Shown here: piece after piece, positions 1 through 6,012 of the stretch | Layout: each line of letters opens with the position of its first letter | Numbering within the stretch: the first letter of the stretch is position 1 | Made by a program: the position numbers and the translations under genes | Notes under the pieces: model-generated | What the model saw: the letters and a program-made list of their open reading frames with translations, nothing else | What the model was told of the DNA's origin: nothing | The model's database searches: none | Assembly: GCA_036405975.1 (NCBI GenBank) | Contig: DASWWM010000021.1 | Coordinates: 1-17,717, forward strand | DNA length: 17,717 bases | Origin: VEQN01 sp036405975 | Lineage (GTDB): Bacteria > Patescibacteriota > Minisyncoccia > Phycocordibacterales > CAIZLB01 | Direction: 5' to 3'

Positions 1-93
1 AGCTTTTTCTGATTCCTGAGCGTCGTGCTCAAGCTCGTTGATTGCCTCATCTAGAGTATCTTCTGTAATGGGATTCTTATTGTCGTCGTTCAT
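1..93 (-). CDS. N-terminus of an acidic protein cut by the window edge (possibly GrpE)
   Basis: An ATG at 93-91 opens a frame of 31 codons with no stop before the left edge. The peptide starts MNDDNKNPITED and is rich in Asp, Glu and Asn, with a predicted helical stretch (LDEAINELEHDAQ). An acidic, poorly conserved N-terminus before a long helix is typical of the DnaK nucleotide-exchange factor GrpE, but nothing diagnostic lies inside the window, so no symbol is given. The start is supported by a near-consensus promoter whose -10 ends 8 nt upstream, so the mRNA would begin at or next to the ATG. No Shine-Dalgarno sequence is present. The gene lies behind the ribosomal operon but has its own promoter and is separated from rpsI by a terminator. 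Confidence 0.6.
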   Translation of the reverse strand, partial: MNDDNKNPITEDTLDEAINELEHDAQESEKA

Positions 94-101
94 ATGGGGT
101 C

Positions 102-130
102 ATTTTAGCGGCCGGCATGGAGGGTGTCAA
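102..130 (-). promoter_or_regulatory. Near-consensus sigma-70 promoter for the left-edge gene
   Basis: On the minus strand, TTGACA (130-125) is followed by a 17-nt spacer and TAAAAT (107-102). The -35 is a perfect consensus match and the -10 matches 5 of 6. Only 8 nt separate the -10 from the ATG at 93, so the predicted transcription start falls on or within about two bases of the start codon. This implies a leaderless transcript. Confidence 0.75.
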
Positions 131-140
131 ACATGCGAAC

Positions 141-164
141 AAAAAAGTCCCCTTTCGGGACTTT
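141..164 (-). terminator. Intrinsic terminator closing the infA-rpsI operon
   Basis: The arms 144-151 and 157-164 form a perfect 8-bp stem (AAAGTCCC/GGGACTTT) with a 5-nt loop. On the minus strand the stem runs into six Ts (146-141). It lies 119 nt after the rpsI stop and before the promoter at 130-102, so it insulates the downstream gene from the ribosomal operon. Confidence 0.8.
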
Positions 165-183
165 CCGTTTGCTTAAAGAGCGA

Positions 184-276
184 AAACAAAAATACCTGGA
201 GACTAGCGAGGCTCGACGGAGCGAGCTCGAGGAATTTTCCAGCAGGAAAATATCCGTTCCCCAGGTATTTTTGTTT
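184..276. repeat. 93-nt palindromic element predicted to fold as a three-way junction
   Basis: The arms 184-199 and 261-276 are perfect 16-bp inverted complements (AAACAAAAATACCTGG and its complement). They enclose 61 nt holding two further hairpins. One is 234-240/245-251, 7 bp with a 4-nt loop. The other is 211-215/222-226, 5 bp with a 6-nt loop, extended by 207-209/227-229 across a one-base bulge. The element begins 6 nt past the rpsI stop, so it would form the 3' UTR of the ribosomal operon ahead of the terminator at 164-141. It could be an RNA 3'-end stabiliser, a processed small RNA, or a copy of a dispersed palindromic repeat. I recognise no known RNA family. Confidence 0.7.
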
Positions 277-282
277 GAGCGA

Positions 283-684
283 TTATCGCTTTGACCACTG
301 TGGAGCCTTTCGGGCCTTCTTGAGACCGAACTTTCGTCGCTCCTTCGCTCGCTGGTCTCGAGTAAGGAGTCCTTCCTTCTTGAGAGTTCCTCGGAGGTTC
401 TTGTCGTACCCTTCGATGGCTCGAGCAAGTCCATGGCTGAGTGCCTGAGCCTGAGAGCTCACTCCTCCTCCTACGATCTGTGCCGTGATGACGAACTTCT
501 GCTCGATGCCTGACTTTGAGATAGGCTCAACTGCAGTAACCTGGAGCGAAAGGGTCTTGAAGTATTCGTTAAGATCCTTTCCGTTCACCGTGACTGACTG
601 CTTAGTTGCAGGAGTGATTCGAACTCGTGCCGTTGAAGTCTTTCGTCGTCCGTTTGCCTGGATGTATTTGTTTTCTTTTGACAT
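283..684 (-). CDS. rpsI: 30S ribosomal protein uS9
   Basis: 133-residue uS9 of the small-subunit head, whose C-terminal tail reaches the P-site tRNA. Family hallmarks are visible: the N-terminal GRRKTSTARV motif (about residues 12-21), the central GGGVSSQAQALSHGLARA segment (about 72-89) and the invariant basic tail ending in SKR, the residues that touch the tRNA anticodon stem-loop. Length is normal for bacteria. It starts at an ATG 24 nt after the rplM stop, and the gap is AT-rich without a Shine-Dalgarno motif. It is the last gene of the ribosomal operon. All 12 arginines are encoded by CGA, which is unusual for a highly expressed gene. Confidence 0.97.
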   Translation of the reverse strand: MSKENKYIQANGRRKTSTARVRITPATKQSVTVNGKDLNEYFKTLSLQVTAVEPISKSGIEQKFVITAQIVGGGVSSQAQALSHGLARAIEGYDKNLRGTLKKEGLLTRDQRAKERRKFGLKKARKAPQWSKR

Positions 685-708
685 GTTTATATATTCAAAT
701 TATTCGAC

Positions 709-1056
709 CTACTGCGTAATAGTAAGCTTAGTCATCATGACTGCCTTGAGCTTATTGTCAGGGAGCATGCCCTTGACCGCTCGTCGGAAAGCCTCCTCAA
801 CTCCCTTTCGGTCGATGAGCTTATTGAGCTTCTCGTTCTTCTGTCCTCCAGGGTATCCAGAGTACGTAAGGTAGAACTTCTCGTTCTTCTTCTTTTCAGA
901 GATGTCTGCCTTAGACGTGTTGATGATCTCAACATGTACGTCAGGAACGATATTTCGAGCGAACTCAGGAGTGTTCTTACCCATGAGGATGCTGGCTGCC
1001 TCAGTGGCAACTCGTCCTAGTTTTTTGTTCTGTGCGTCGATGATGTGCTTTGTCAT
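709..1056 (-). CDS. rplM: 50S ribosomal protein uL13, short form
   Basis: 115-residue uL13, an early-assembling large-subunit protein. Recognisable parts are IIDAQNKKLGRVATEAASIL (the conserved D-A-x-x-K-x-L-G-R-x-A core), a central stretch with YSGYPGG in place of the usual H-x-G-x-x-GG, and AVKGMLPDNKL near the C-terminus. Typical bacterial uL13 is about 142 residues. Here about 14 N-terminal residues and most of the C-terminal tail after MLP are missing, although the core is intact and no frameshift is visible. It pairs with rpsI, as in most bacteria, but both are fused to the end of the alpha operon as in many Gram-positives. It stops with TAG. Confidence 0.95.
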   Translation of the reverse strand: MTKHIIDAQNKKLGRVATEAASILMGKNTPEFARNIVPDVHVEIINTSKADISEKKKNEKFYLTYSGYPGGQKNEKLNKLIDRKGVEEAFRRAVKGMLPDNKLKAVMMTKLTITQ

Positions 1057-1076
1057 ATTGTTTCTTTAAATGGAGC

Positions 1077-1430
1077 TTATTTGACAAGTTCGATAGCCGC
1101 CATCTTGCTTCCGTCAGTCAGCCGTCGCTCTAGCTTGATAATTCGAGTGTAACCTCCTGGTCGCTCCTTGTACTCAGGCGCCACGACGTCCACAAGCTTC
1201 TTCACGATGATGTTGTTTGCAAGCCGAGCTGCAACGAGTCGCTTTGAAGCGAGGTCGCCTGCTCGTGCGATCGTGATGAGTTCTTCGGCGAATGGTCGAA
1301 CTTCCTTGGCCTTGGCCTCAGTCGTTACGATCTTACCGTGGAGGAAAAGCTCTCTTGCGAGAGATCGAAGAAGCGCGTTCCTCTGGTCTGTCTTTCGTCC
1401 GAATTTTCTGTTTGCGTTGTGGTGTCTCAT
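1077..1430 (-). CDS. rplQ: 50S ribosomal protein bL17
   Basis: 117-residue bL17, which lies near the peptide exit tunnel. It carries the family signature MRHHNANRKFGRKTDQRNAL at the N-terminus and ends in a normal ...MAAIELVK tail. Length matches the family's compact form (about 115-127). It follows rpoA by 29 nt, the universal bacterial rpoA-rplQ order. The upstream sequence contains AATTAAAA but no purine-rich ribosome binding site. Arg codons mix AGA and CGA here, in contrast to rpsI. Confidence 0.97.
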   Translation of the reverse strand: MRHHNANRKFGRKTDQRNALLRSLARELFLHGKIVTTEAKAKEVRPFAEELITIARAGDLASKRLVAARLANNIIVKKLVDVVAPEYKERPGGYTRIIKLERRLTDGSKMAAIELVK

Positions 1431-1459
1431 GGCGTTTTAATTAATAGGTACGTACAATA

Positions 1460-2428
1460 CTATGCTTTTAGAGATAAGCCAAGTCCTTCAAGAACCGTCT
1501 TGATCTCCTCAAGTCCCTTTGAACCGAGTCCTTCGAGGTCGAGGATGTCCTTTTCCTTCTTTCGGATAAGTCCGCCGACCGTTCGAATGTTGGCGTTTAC
1601 GAGGGCGTTAGCCGTTCGCTGTGAGAGCTCTACTGACTCGATTCGAGTCTTGAGCGTGTCATCGAGAGCTTCCTTGTCTTCCGCAGTCTCTTCTGCTGTA
1701 GGGATATTTGCAGGAGCTGCTGTTTCTGTTTCAGTCTCCTTGAATCCGATGATGGCCTTGAGCTGCGTAATCATGATCTCGATAGACTTCTCGAAGGCGT
1801 CTCGTGGAGAGATCGTTCCGTCAGTCTTGATGTAAACCTTGAGCTTGTTGAAGTCCGTTCGGTCTCCGACTCGAGTCTGCTCTACGTCATAGTTTGCAAG
1901 GAGGATGGGAGAAAAGGCCGCATCAAGCGAGATGCTTCCGATGTCTACCCGATCCTTATGGAGAAGTTCCTTGGCAACGAAGCCAATGCCCTTCTCGACT
2001 GTGACCTCCATGTCGATCTCCGTATCCTTTCCAGTGATGTCGAGGATATGGTGCTCTGGATTCGAGAGCTCTACCTGGCCTGGAAGCTTGAAATCGGCTG
2101 CGGTAACTGCACCGATACCCTTCTTCTTAAGGCTGATTGTCTGAGATTCGTCGCCTGAGATGCTGAATCGGATCTTCTTGAGGTTGAGGATGATATTGAT
2201 GACATCTTCCTTCACGCCGTCGATCGTCGCGAATTCATGGCTGACGCCGTCGATCTTGACGCTTGTGATAGCTGCACCTGGAAGTGACGAGAGGATGATT
2301 CGTCGAAGCGAGTTTCCAAGCGTATGTCCGTATCCAGGGTAAAGACCGTCGATCTCATAGTGACCGTAGTTCGCAGTCTCTTCGACTGCTCGTGGCTTTG
2401 ATGGTAGTACAATGTGTATCTCAGACAT
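1460..2428 (-). CDS. rpoA: DNA-directed RNA polymerase subunit alpha
   Basis: 322-residue alpha subunit, close to the usual 310-330. The N-terminal domain (about 1-230) nucleates RNA polymerase assembly and shows YGHTLGNSLRRIILSSLPGAA around residues 34-54. A linker rich in Thr, Ala and Glu (about 231-258) leads to the C-terminal domain (about 261-322), which binds UP elements and activators. Counterparts of E. coli R265, N268 and K298 are visible as R271, N274 and K304, so DNA binding by alphaCTD is probably kept. It lies between rpsD and rplQ, as in the classical alpha operon, and starts at an ATG 21 nt after rpsD. Confidence 0.98.
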   Translation of the reverse strand: MSEIHIVLPSKPRAVEETANYGHYEIDGLYPGYGHTLGNSLRRIILSSLPGAAITSVKIDGVSHEFATIDGVKEDVINIILNLKKIRFSISGDESQTISLKKKGIGAVTAADFKLPGQVELSNPEHHILDITGKDTEIDMEVTVEKGIGFVAKELLHKDRVDIGSISLDAAFSPILLANYDVEQTRVGDRTDFNKLKVYIKTDGTISPRDAFEKSIEIMITQLKAIIGFKETETETAAPANIPTAEETAEDKEALDDTLKTRIESVELSQRTANALVNANIRTVGGLIRKKEKDILDLEGLGSKGLEEIKTVLEGLGLSLKA

Positions 2429-2449
2429 GTTGATCTTTTAAGTTAATTA

Positions 2450-3058
2450 TTATCGCTTGTAATATTCAAGTACAGCGCTCAAGTCAAACAGAAGGTCCTG
2501 ATTTTCGATGCTCGGGATTCGGAGCATTGATGCCTGCTTTCGTTCATTATTCCATGTAACCCATACCGGAGTCTCGAGAGTCTTGAGCTTTTCGTCAAAC
2601 TCCTTGAAGATTCCGTTGGCCTTGCTTCCTTCTCGGATAGCGATAGTGTCGCCAGGCTTTACTACGTAAGAAGGAACGTTAAGCTTCCGTCCGTTAACGA
2701 GGATGTGGCCGTGAGATACGACCTGTCGTGCGAACTGTCGCGTAGCCGCGAGTCCGAGTCGGTATACGACGTTGTCGAGTCGAGTTTCGAGCTTCTGGAA
2801 GAGGTCAGCGGTCGGAGTATGGCTTCCAGACTCGATAACTACCTGTACGTATCGTGAGAACTGCTTCTCAGATACTCCGTATGTGAATCGAGCTTTTTGC
2901 TTCTCGATGAGCTGTCGTGCGAATTCGCTCTTCGCTCCAGGTCGTCGTCCTCCCGGTCGAACTTCCTTAACCGTAGCCTTGAACTTGGCAGTCTGAGTCT
3001 TCTCGAAGATAGGTGCTCCGAGTCGTCGTGCGATTTTAAATTTTGGTCCGATTTTCAT
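2450..3058 (-). CDS. rpsD: 30S ribosomal protein uS4
   Basis: 202-residue uS4, which binds the 5' domain of 16S rRNA early in assembly. It is the cysteine-free (zinc-independent) form: the N-terminal segment has no Cys. The S4 RNA-binding domain is seen around residues 92-155 (ETRLDNVVYRLG, then RQFARQVVSHGHILVNGRK). In E. coli S4 represses the alpha operon, but no equivalent leader pseudoknot could be identified here. Almost every Arg codon is CGA. The gene lies 27 nt after rpsK, in the canonical rpsM-rpsK-rpsD-rpoA order. Confidence 0.98.
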   Translation of the reverse strand: MKIGPKFKIARRLGAPIFEKTQTAKFKATVKEVRPGGRRPGAKSEFARQLIEKQKARFTYGVSEKQFSRYVQVVIESGSHTPTADLFQKLETRLDNVVYRLGLAATRQFARQVVSHGHILVNGRKLNVPSYVVKPGDTIAIREGSKANGIFKEFDEKLKTLETPVWVTWNNERKQASMLRIPSIENQDLLFDLSAVLEYYKR

Positions 3059-3085
3059 GTGTTTGGTGTGGATGCTAAAAGGTTA

Positions 3086-3514
3086 CTAGATTCGTCTAGG
3101 CTTAGGCGGCTTAGGTCCGTTGTGAGGAACAGGGGTCTGGTCCTTCACTCCGACAAGTCCGAGTCCTTTGGTGATAAATGATCGGATGGCAGATTCTCGG
3201 CCAGAACCTGTTCCCTTTACTACCACTGAGATCTCCTTCATACCCATAGCAATCGCCTTGTCAGCGAGGATTTCTCCTACCTTGGCTGCCGCGAAAGGAG
3301 TCCCCTTCTTAGCGCCCTTGAATCCAAGCGAACCGCTTGAAGACCAGGCCAATGCATTACCCTTAGTATCAGTAAGAACGAGCTTAGTGTTGTTGTACGT
3401 TGACTGAATGCAGAGAATCCCTGCGTCCACTTTTCGCTTAGATGAATTTGATCCACCTTTTTTTGCTGAGGCATCACTTGATGATCCGGCTGTTGCAATT
3501 CGTTTCTTTCCCAT
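3086..3514 (-). CDS. rpsK: 30S ribosomal protein uS11
   Basis: 142-residue uS11 of the 30S platform, near the E site. After a Ser/Lys-rich, low-complexity N-terminal extension of about 28 residues, the core shows AGILCIQSTYNNTKLVLTD, GFKGAKKGTPFAAA and VVVKGTGSGRESAIRSF, and ends in the conserved DQTPVPHNGPKPPKPRR. Family length is about 129, so the extension accounts for the excess. It starts at an ATG 23 nt after the rpsM stop, preceded by AT-rich sequence with no Shine-Dalgarno motif. Confidence 0.98.
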   Translation of the reverse strand: MGKKRIATAGSSSDASAKKGGSNSSKRKVDAGILCIQSTYNNTKLVLTDTKGNALAWSSSGSLGFKGAKKGTPFAAAKVGEILADKAIAMGMKEISVVVKGTGSGRESAIRSFITKGLGLVGVKDQTPVPHNGPKPPKPRRI

Positions 3515-3537
3515 AGTTCGGTGTTATATTTTATAAA

Positions 3538-3915
3538 TTACTTCTTAGTTTCCTTCTTTCGACCTGAACCCATAGTCTTCTTAGGACCCTTCAATGTTCG
3601 GGCATTAGTCTTAGTCCTCTGACCTCGAGCAGGAAGCCGCCGAGCGTGTCGAGAGCCCCTGTAAGACTTGATGTCCTTCAGTCGCTTGATGTTCGCTGAG
3701 ATCTCTCGCTTGAGGTCAGCTTCAAGCTTGAGGCTTTCAACGATGAGTCTGATCTTGTTCTCGTCGTCAGAAGAGAGTTCCTTCGTCGTAGTGCCGAAGT
3801 CTACTCCTGCCTCCTTGAGGATAGTCTGTGCTCGCTGTCGGCCGATGCCATAGAGAGCGGTCAAAGCCATCTCAAGTCTTTTGTTTTCTGGAATTGTGAT
3901 ACCGAGGATTCGCAT
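3538..3915 (-). CDS. rpsM: 30S ribosomal protein uS13
   Basis: 125-residue uS13 of the 30S head, forming intersubunit bridges and touching the P-site tRNA with its C-terminal tail. The helix-hairpin motif ALYGIGRQRAQTIL appears at about residues 19-32. The tail has the family signature SYRGSRHARRLPARGQRTKTNART, ending Lys-rich. Normal length. It starts 12 nt after the rpmJ stop, as expected for tightly coupled alpha-operon genes. Confidence 0.98.
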   Translation of the reverse strand: MRILGITIPENKRLEMALTALYGIGRQRAQTILKEAGVDFGTTTKELSSDDENKIRLIVESLKLEADLKREISANIKRLKDIKSYRGSRHARRLPARGQRTKTNARTLKGPKKTMGSGRKKETKK

Positions 3916-3927
3916 GTGTATGATAGG

Positions 3928-4044
3928 TTAGCCCTGCTTTTGCTTATGGCGAATATTAGCCTTGCAGGTAACGTATAGAACCCCGTTTCGTCGGACTGTC
4001 TTGCACTGTGTGCATTTCTTTTTTACTGAAGCTTTTACTCGCAT
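3928..4044 (-). CDS. rpmJ: 50S ribosomal protein bL36
   Basis: A 38-codon gene lying between infA and rpsM. The protein starts MRVKASVKKKCTQCKTVRR and ends RHKQKQG, the classic bL36 pattern. The zinc ligands are C11, C14, C27 and H33, spaced exactly as in the zinc-binding E. coli form. bL36 sits at the base of the large subunit and binds 23S rRNA. The start is the only ATG in frame. infA-rpmJ-rpsM is the standard bacterial order. A possible internal promoter lies in the 70-nt gap upstream. Confidence 0.97.
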   Translation of the reverse strand: MRVKASVKKKCTQCKTVRRNGVLYVTCKANIRHKQKQG

Positions 4045-4082
4045 AAACTCAATCAAAATAATAATAAAAAGTCGTGATGGTC

Positions 4083-4111
4083 ATATTACTATAACCCCAT
4101 GTAAATGTAAA
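4083..4111 (-). promoter_or_regulatory. Possible internal promoter before rpmJ
   Basis: TTTACA (4111-4106, 5 of 6 consensus), a 17-nt spacer and TAATAT (4088-4083, 4 of 6) on the minus strand, within the 70-nt AT-rich gap between infA and rpmJ. A transcript from here would have a leader of about 30 nt. It could raise expression of the ribosomal genes relative to infA. Chance occurrence in AT-rich DNA is a real alternative. Confidence 0.35.
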
Positions 4112-4114
4112 GTC

Positions 4115-4339
4115 CTACATTCTCCTGGTGATTCGGGCTTTTCCGCCGTATGGATCGATGTCGAGCATGACCCGGTCTCCGATAACTACTCGGATCCTGT
4201 TATGTGACATTTTTCCTCCAAGGAATGAGAGTACGAGGTTGCCGCTTTCGTCGCCGTCGAGCTTCACTTTGAAAAGCGCGTTCGGGAGCGACTCCATGAC
4301 AAGTCCGTACACCGCAGGTTTATCTTTCTTATTGTTCAT
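4115..4339 (-). CDS. infA: Translation initiation factor IF-1
   Basis: 74-residue single OB-fold protein that occupies the 30S A site during initiation. Family markers include GLVMESLPNALFKVKL, GKMSHNRIRVVIGDRV (counterpart of the E. coli GKMRKNYIRILTGDKV strand-loop) and PYGGKARITRR at the end. The ATG at 4339 gives the normal IF-1 length; the frame stays open further upstream but those residues match nothing in the family. It is the first gene of the ribosomal operon, with a well-formed promoter 22-50 nt upstream of the ATG. A GAGG sits about 15 nt from the ATG, too far to be a normal Shine-Dalgarno. Confidence 0.96.
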   Translation of the reverse strand: MNNKKDKPAVYGLVMESLPNALFKVKLDGDESGNLVLSFLGGKMSHNRIRVVIGDRVMLDIDPYGGKARITRRM

Positions 4340-4360
4340 ATTCACGAATGTGTACCTCGC

Positions 4361-4389
4361 ATCATAGCAGAAAAATGGCTGTTTTGCAA
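4361..4389 (-). promoter_or_regulatory. Promoter of the infA-rpsI ribosomal operon
   Basis: Minus-strand TTGCAA (4389-4384), a 17-nt spacer and TATGAT (4366-4361), with a TG dinucleotide one base upstream of the -10 (extended -10). The predicted start is about 15 nt before the infA ATG, giving a very short leader. The -35 overlaps the hairpin that follows the upstream gene. Confidence 0.65.
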
Positions 4390-4395
4390 AAACAG
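4371..4395 (-). terminator. Weak terminator-like hairpin after the membrane protein gene
   Basis: Arms 4379-4385 and 4389-4395 form a 7-bp AT-rich stem with a 3-nt loop, 3 nt past the TAA of the upstream gene. On the minus strand a run of five Ts (4375-4371) follows after a 3-nt gap. The stem is AT-rich and shares bases with the infA -35, so readthrough is likely. Confidence 0.4.
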
Positions 4396-4398
4396 GCT

Positions 4399-5967
4399 TT
4401 ATTCCTCGATCTCGACATAGACTCTTTTTGAGGCCGCTGGAAGGCTGCTCTTCCACCAAGGCCGGATCGAAACCTCGATAGACTCAAGCTCTACGAGCTT
4501 TTTGATTGCGGGAATGGCCTGCTCTCGGGTAAGTCCGCTTACGGCTTTTGAGATACGTCCTGTGTCGATGCTTGATGTGATGGTGGAAGTTCCCGACGTC
4601 ATGACATAGACATTCTCTTTCGAGAGGTCTTCAGGGGTCGTATCTGTTGGGAACTTAACGAAGAGCTTGTCCAGGTTTCCGGTATAGACAATATCCGTGC
4701 TTGTCGCCTCTTCCTGATCCCGGGATTTTATGAGAAAGGCAGAAACTGCGCTCTTGTCAAAGAGAACGGCCTTGGCAGTCGCCTTTTGGCTGAGGGTAAG
4801 AGTCGTGCCGTCCTTCGATATTTCCTGCTTTGTAGTTTCAAAGACAGCGACTATCGCCTCGTCTACGAAGACCTCGCCTTTTGCAGAGTCAGCAGCCTTT
4901 AAAGCCTCGGCCTTGAGTTTTTCCATGAGGGTGTCCCTGAGCTGTCGGGTCGTTGAGGCCACTTCGCCGGTTGCGACGTTCGGTACCTCGCCGACATATC
5001 CATTGCCAATGCTCGTCTTTGTCCGTCCGTAAATCTTGTCATACCTGTCAGATCCCCTGTATGCCACAAGCTTGAAATCCTTGAGTCCGACATTGTATTT
5101 TTCGCCTGATTGCGAGGCGACCACTTTCGCCTCTACGCTTCCTGGCGTGGCCTTTCCGTTAATGGTCTTCTGGCCAGGAATGGTGACTGGATTCTCAAGG
5201 AAGAAGATGAGGCCTTCCGGAGTCTCAAGCCGGGTATTTGCCACAAGCTTCTGTTCCGCGCTATTGAATGCATTGTATAGGACGACCGTTCCAGACGCCC
5301 TTCTGTCTACTTTCGCCGTACCCTTGGCCTGCACGGTGATGCTGGCTTCGGCGCTCACATCCACTGTCCTGTGTGCCACCTCGTTCAGGTACATTCGGGA
5401 TGAATTGACCGCCACCTCATGCTTTACCGGATTGATCCTGATGGTTGCGGAGGCGAACTGTATTGAGAGGAGGAAAAGGGCTGCGACTCCCGCCAAGCCA
5501 ACGGCTGTCCAGGTCTTCCAGTTCCCGCCCTTATTGTTCCTGTTCCAGCTTTCGAATGATTCTTCGTCAGACTCTTCGTCGGAACCTTCCTGCGCTCGGT
5601 CCTCAAGGTCGCTGGCCCGCGCATATTCGAATGCCGGCTCATATTTTCGGACAGCGGCTGCCGGCATTCTCCGCTCCTCAGCCTCTTCGAGCCCGTCTTC
5701 GTCTGCGGCTTTTTGGATTCTTGATCGGACTCGCGATGCGGACGACGCTTTCTTCACTCCGTCCATGCTGACAGCATTATGGGTGACAGTGTGTGACCGC
5801 GGAGCCTGCTCCTGCACCCGTTCTTCGTATTCGTGTGAAGCCTCTCGCTTAAGGGGCTGCATGTCATGTTTTTGCTGCTGCTCGCTTTGTCGGTGGGATG
5901 TCGGAAGCGGAATATTTCTGATGCTTCTCTGCTCCTTAGGTATGATGTCGTAGAACTTTTTTTTCAT
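4399..5967 (-). CDS. Single-pass membrane protein with baseplate-J-like extracellular region
   Basis: 522 residues from the ATG at 5967; a TTG four codons upstream is less likely. Residues 1-150 are charged and low in complexity, with an acidic patch (EGSDEESDEES), and are probably cytoplasmic. One membrane segment follows at about 153-174 (AVGLAGVAALFLLSIQF). The outer part begins with a predicted beta-rich region: SGTVVLYNAFNS, LVANTRLETPEGLIF, VTIPGQ, then PGSVEAKVVASQSGEKYNVG. This pattern resembles the baseplate-J-like domains of many CPR surface proteins. The remainder, to 522, is unrecognised. It starts 45 nt after the PilM-like gene and is probably cotranscribed with it, suggesting an envelope-spanning or pilus-related pair. 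The exact function is unknown. Confidence 0.85.
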   Translation of the reverse strand: MKKKFYDIIPKEQRSIRNIPLPTSHRQSEQQQKHDMQPLKREASHEYEERVQEQAPRSHTVTHNAVSMDGVKKASSASRVRSRIQKAADEDGLEEAEERRMPAAAVRKYEPAFEYARASDLEDRAQEGSDEESDEESFESWNRNNKGGNWKTWTAVGLAGVAALFLLSIQFASATIRINPVKHEVAVNSSRMYLNEVAHRTVDVSAEASITVQAKGTAKVDRRASGTVVLYNAFNSAEQKLVANTRLETPEGLIFFLENPVTIPGQKTINGKATPGSVEAKVVASQSGEKYNVGLKDFKLVAYRGSDRYDKIYGRTKTSIGNGYVGEVPNVATGEVASTTRQLRDTLMEKLKAEALKAADSAKGEVFVDEAIVAVFETTKQEISKDGTTLTLSQKATAKAVLFDKSAVSAFLIKSRDQEEATSTDIVYTGNLDKLFVKFPTDTTPEDLSKENVYVMTSGTSTITSSIDTGRISKAVSGLTREQAIPAIKKLVELESIEVSIRPWWKSSLPAASKRVYVEIEE

Positions 5968-6012
5968 AAAATTGATCAATTAATCCTGACTGTTGCTTAC
6001 CCGGCCCGTTCG

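Noticed and set aside
184..276. CRISPR repeat or insertion-sequence end
   Set aside because: Only one copy is present, with no spacer periodicity, target-site duplication or transposase in the window.
105..434. 109-codon minus-strand open frame across the rpsI end and the palindrome
   Set aside because: It overlaps rpsI out of frame and spans the palindrome and terminator; its composition is Ser/Arg-rich as expected from a shifted rpsI frame.
5036..5953. 305-codon plus-strand open frame
   Set aside because: It lies antisense within the 522-residue membrane protein gene. Its product is Ser/Cys/Leu-rich with no domain pattern, as expected of a mirror frame.
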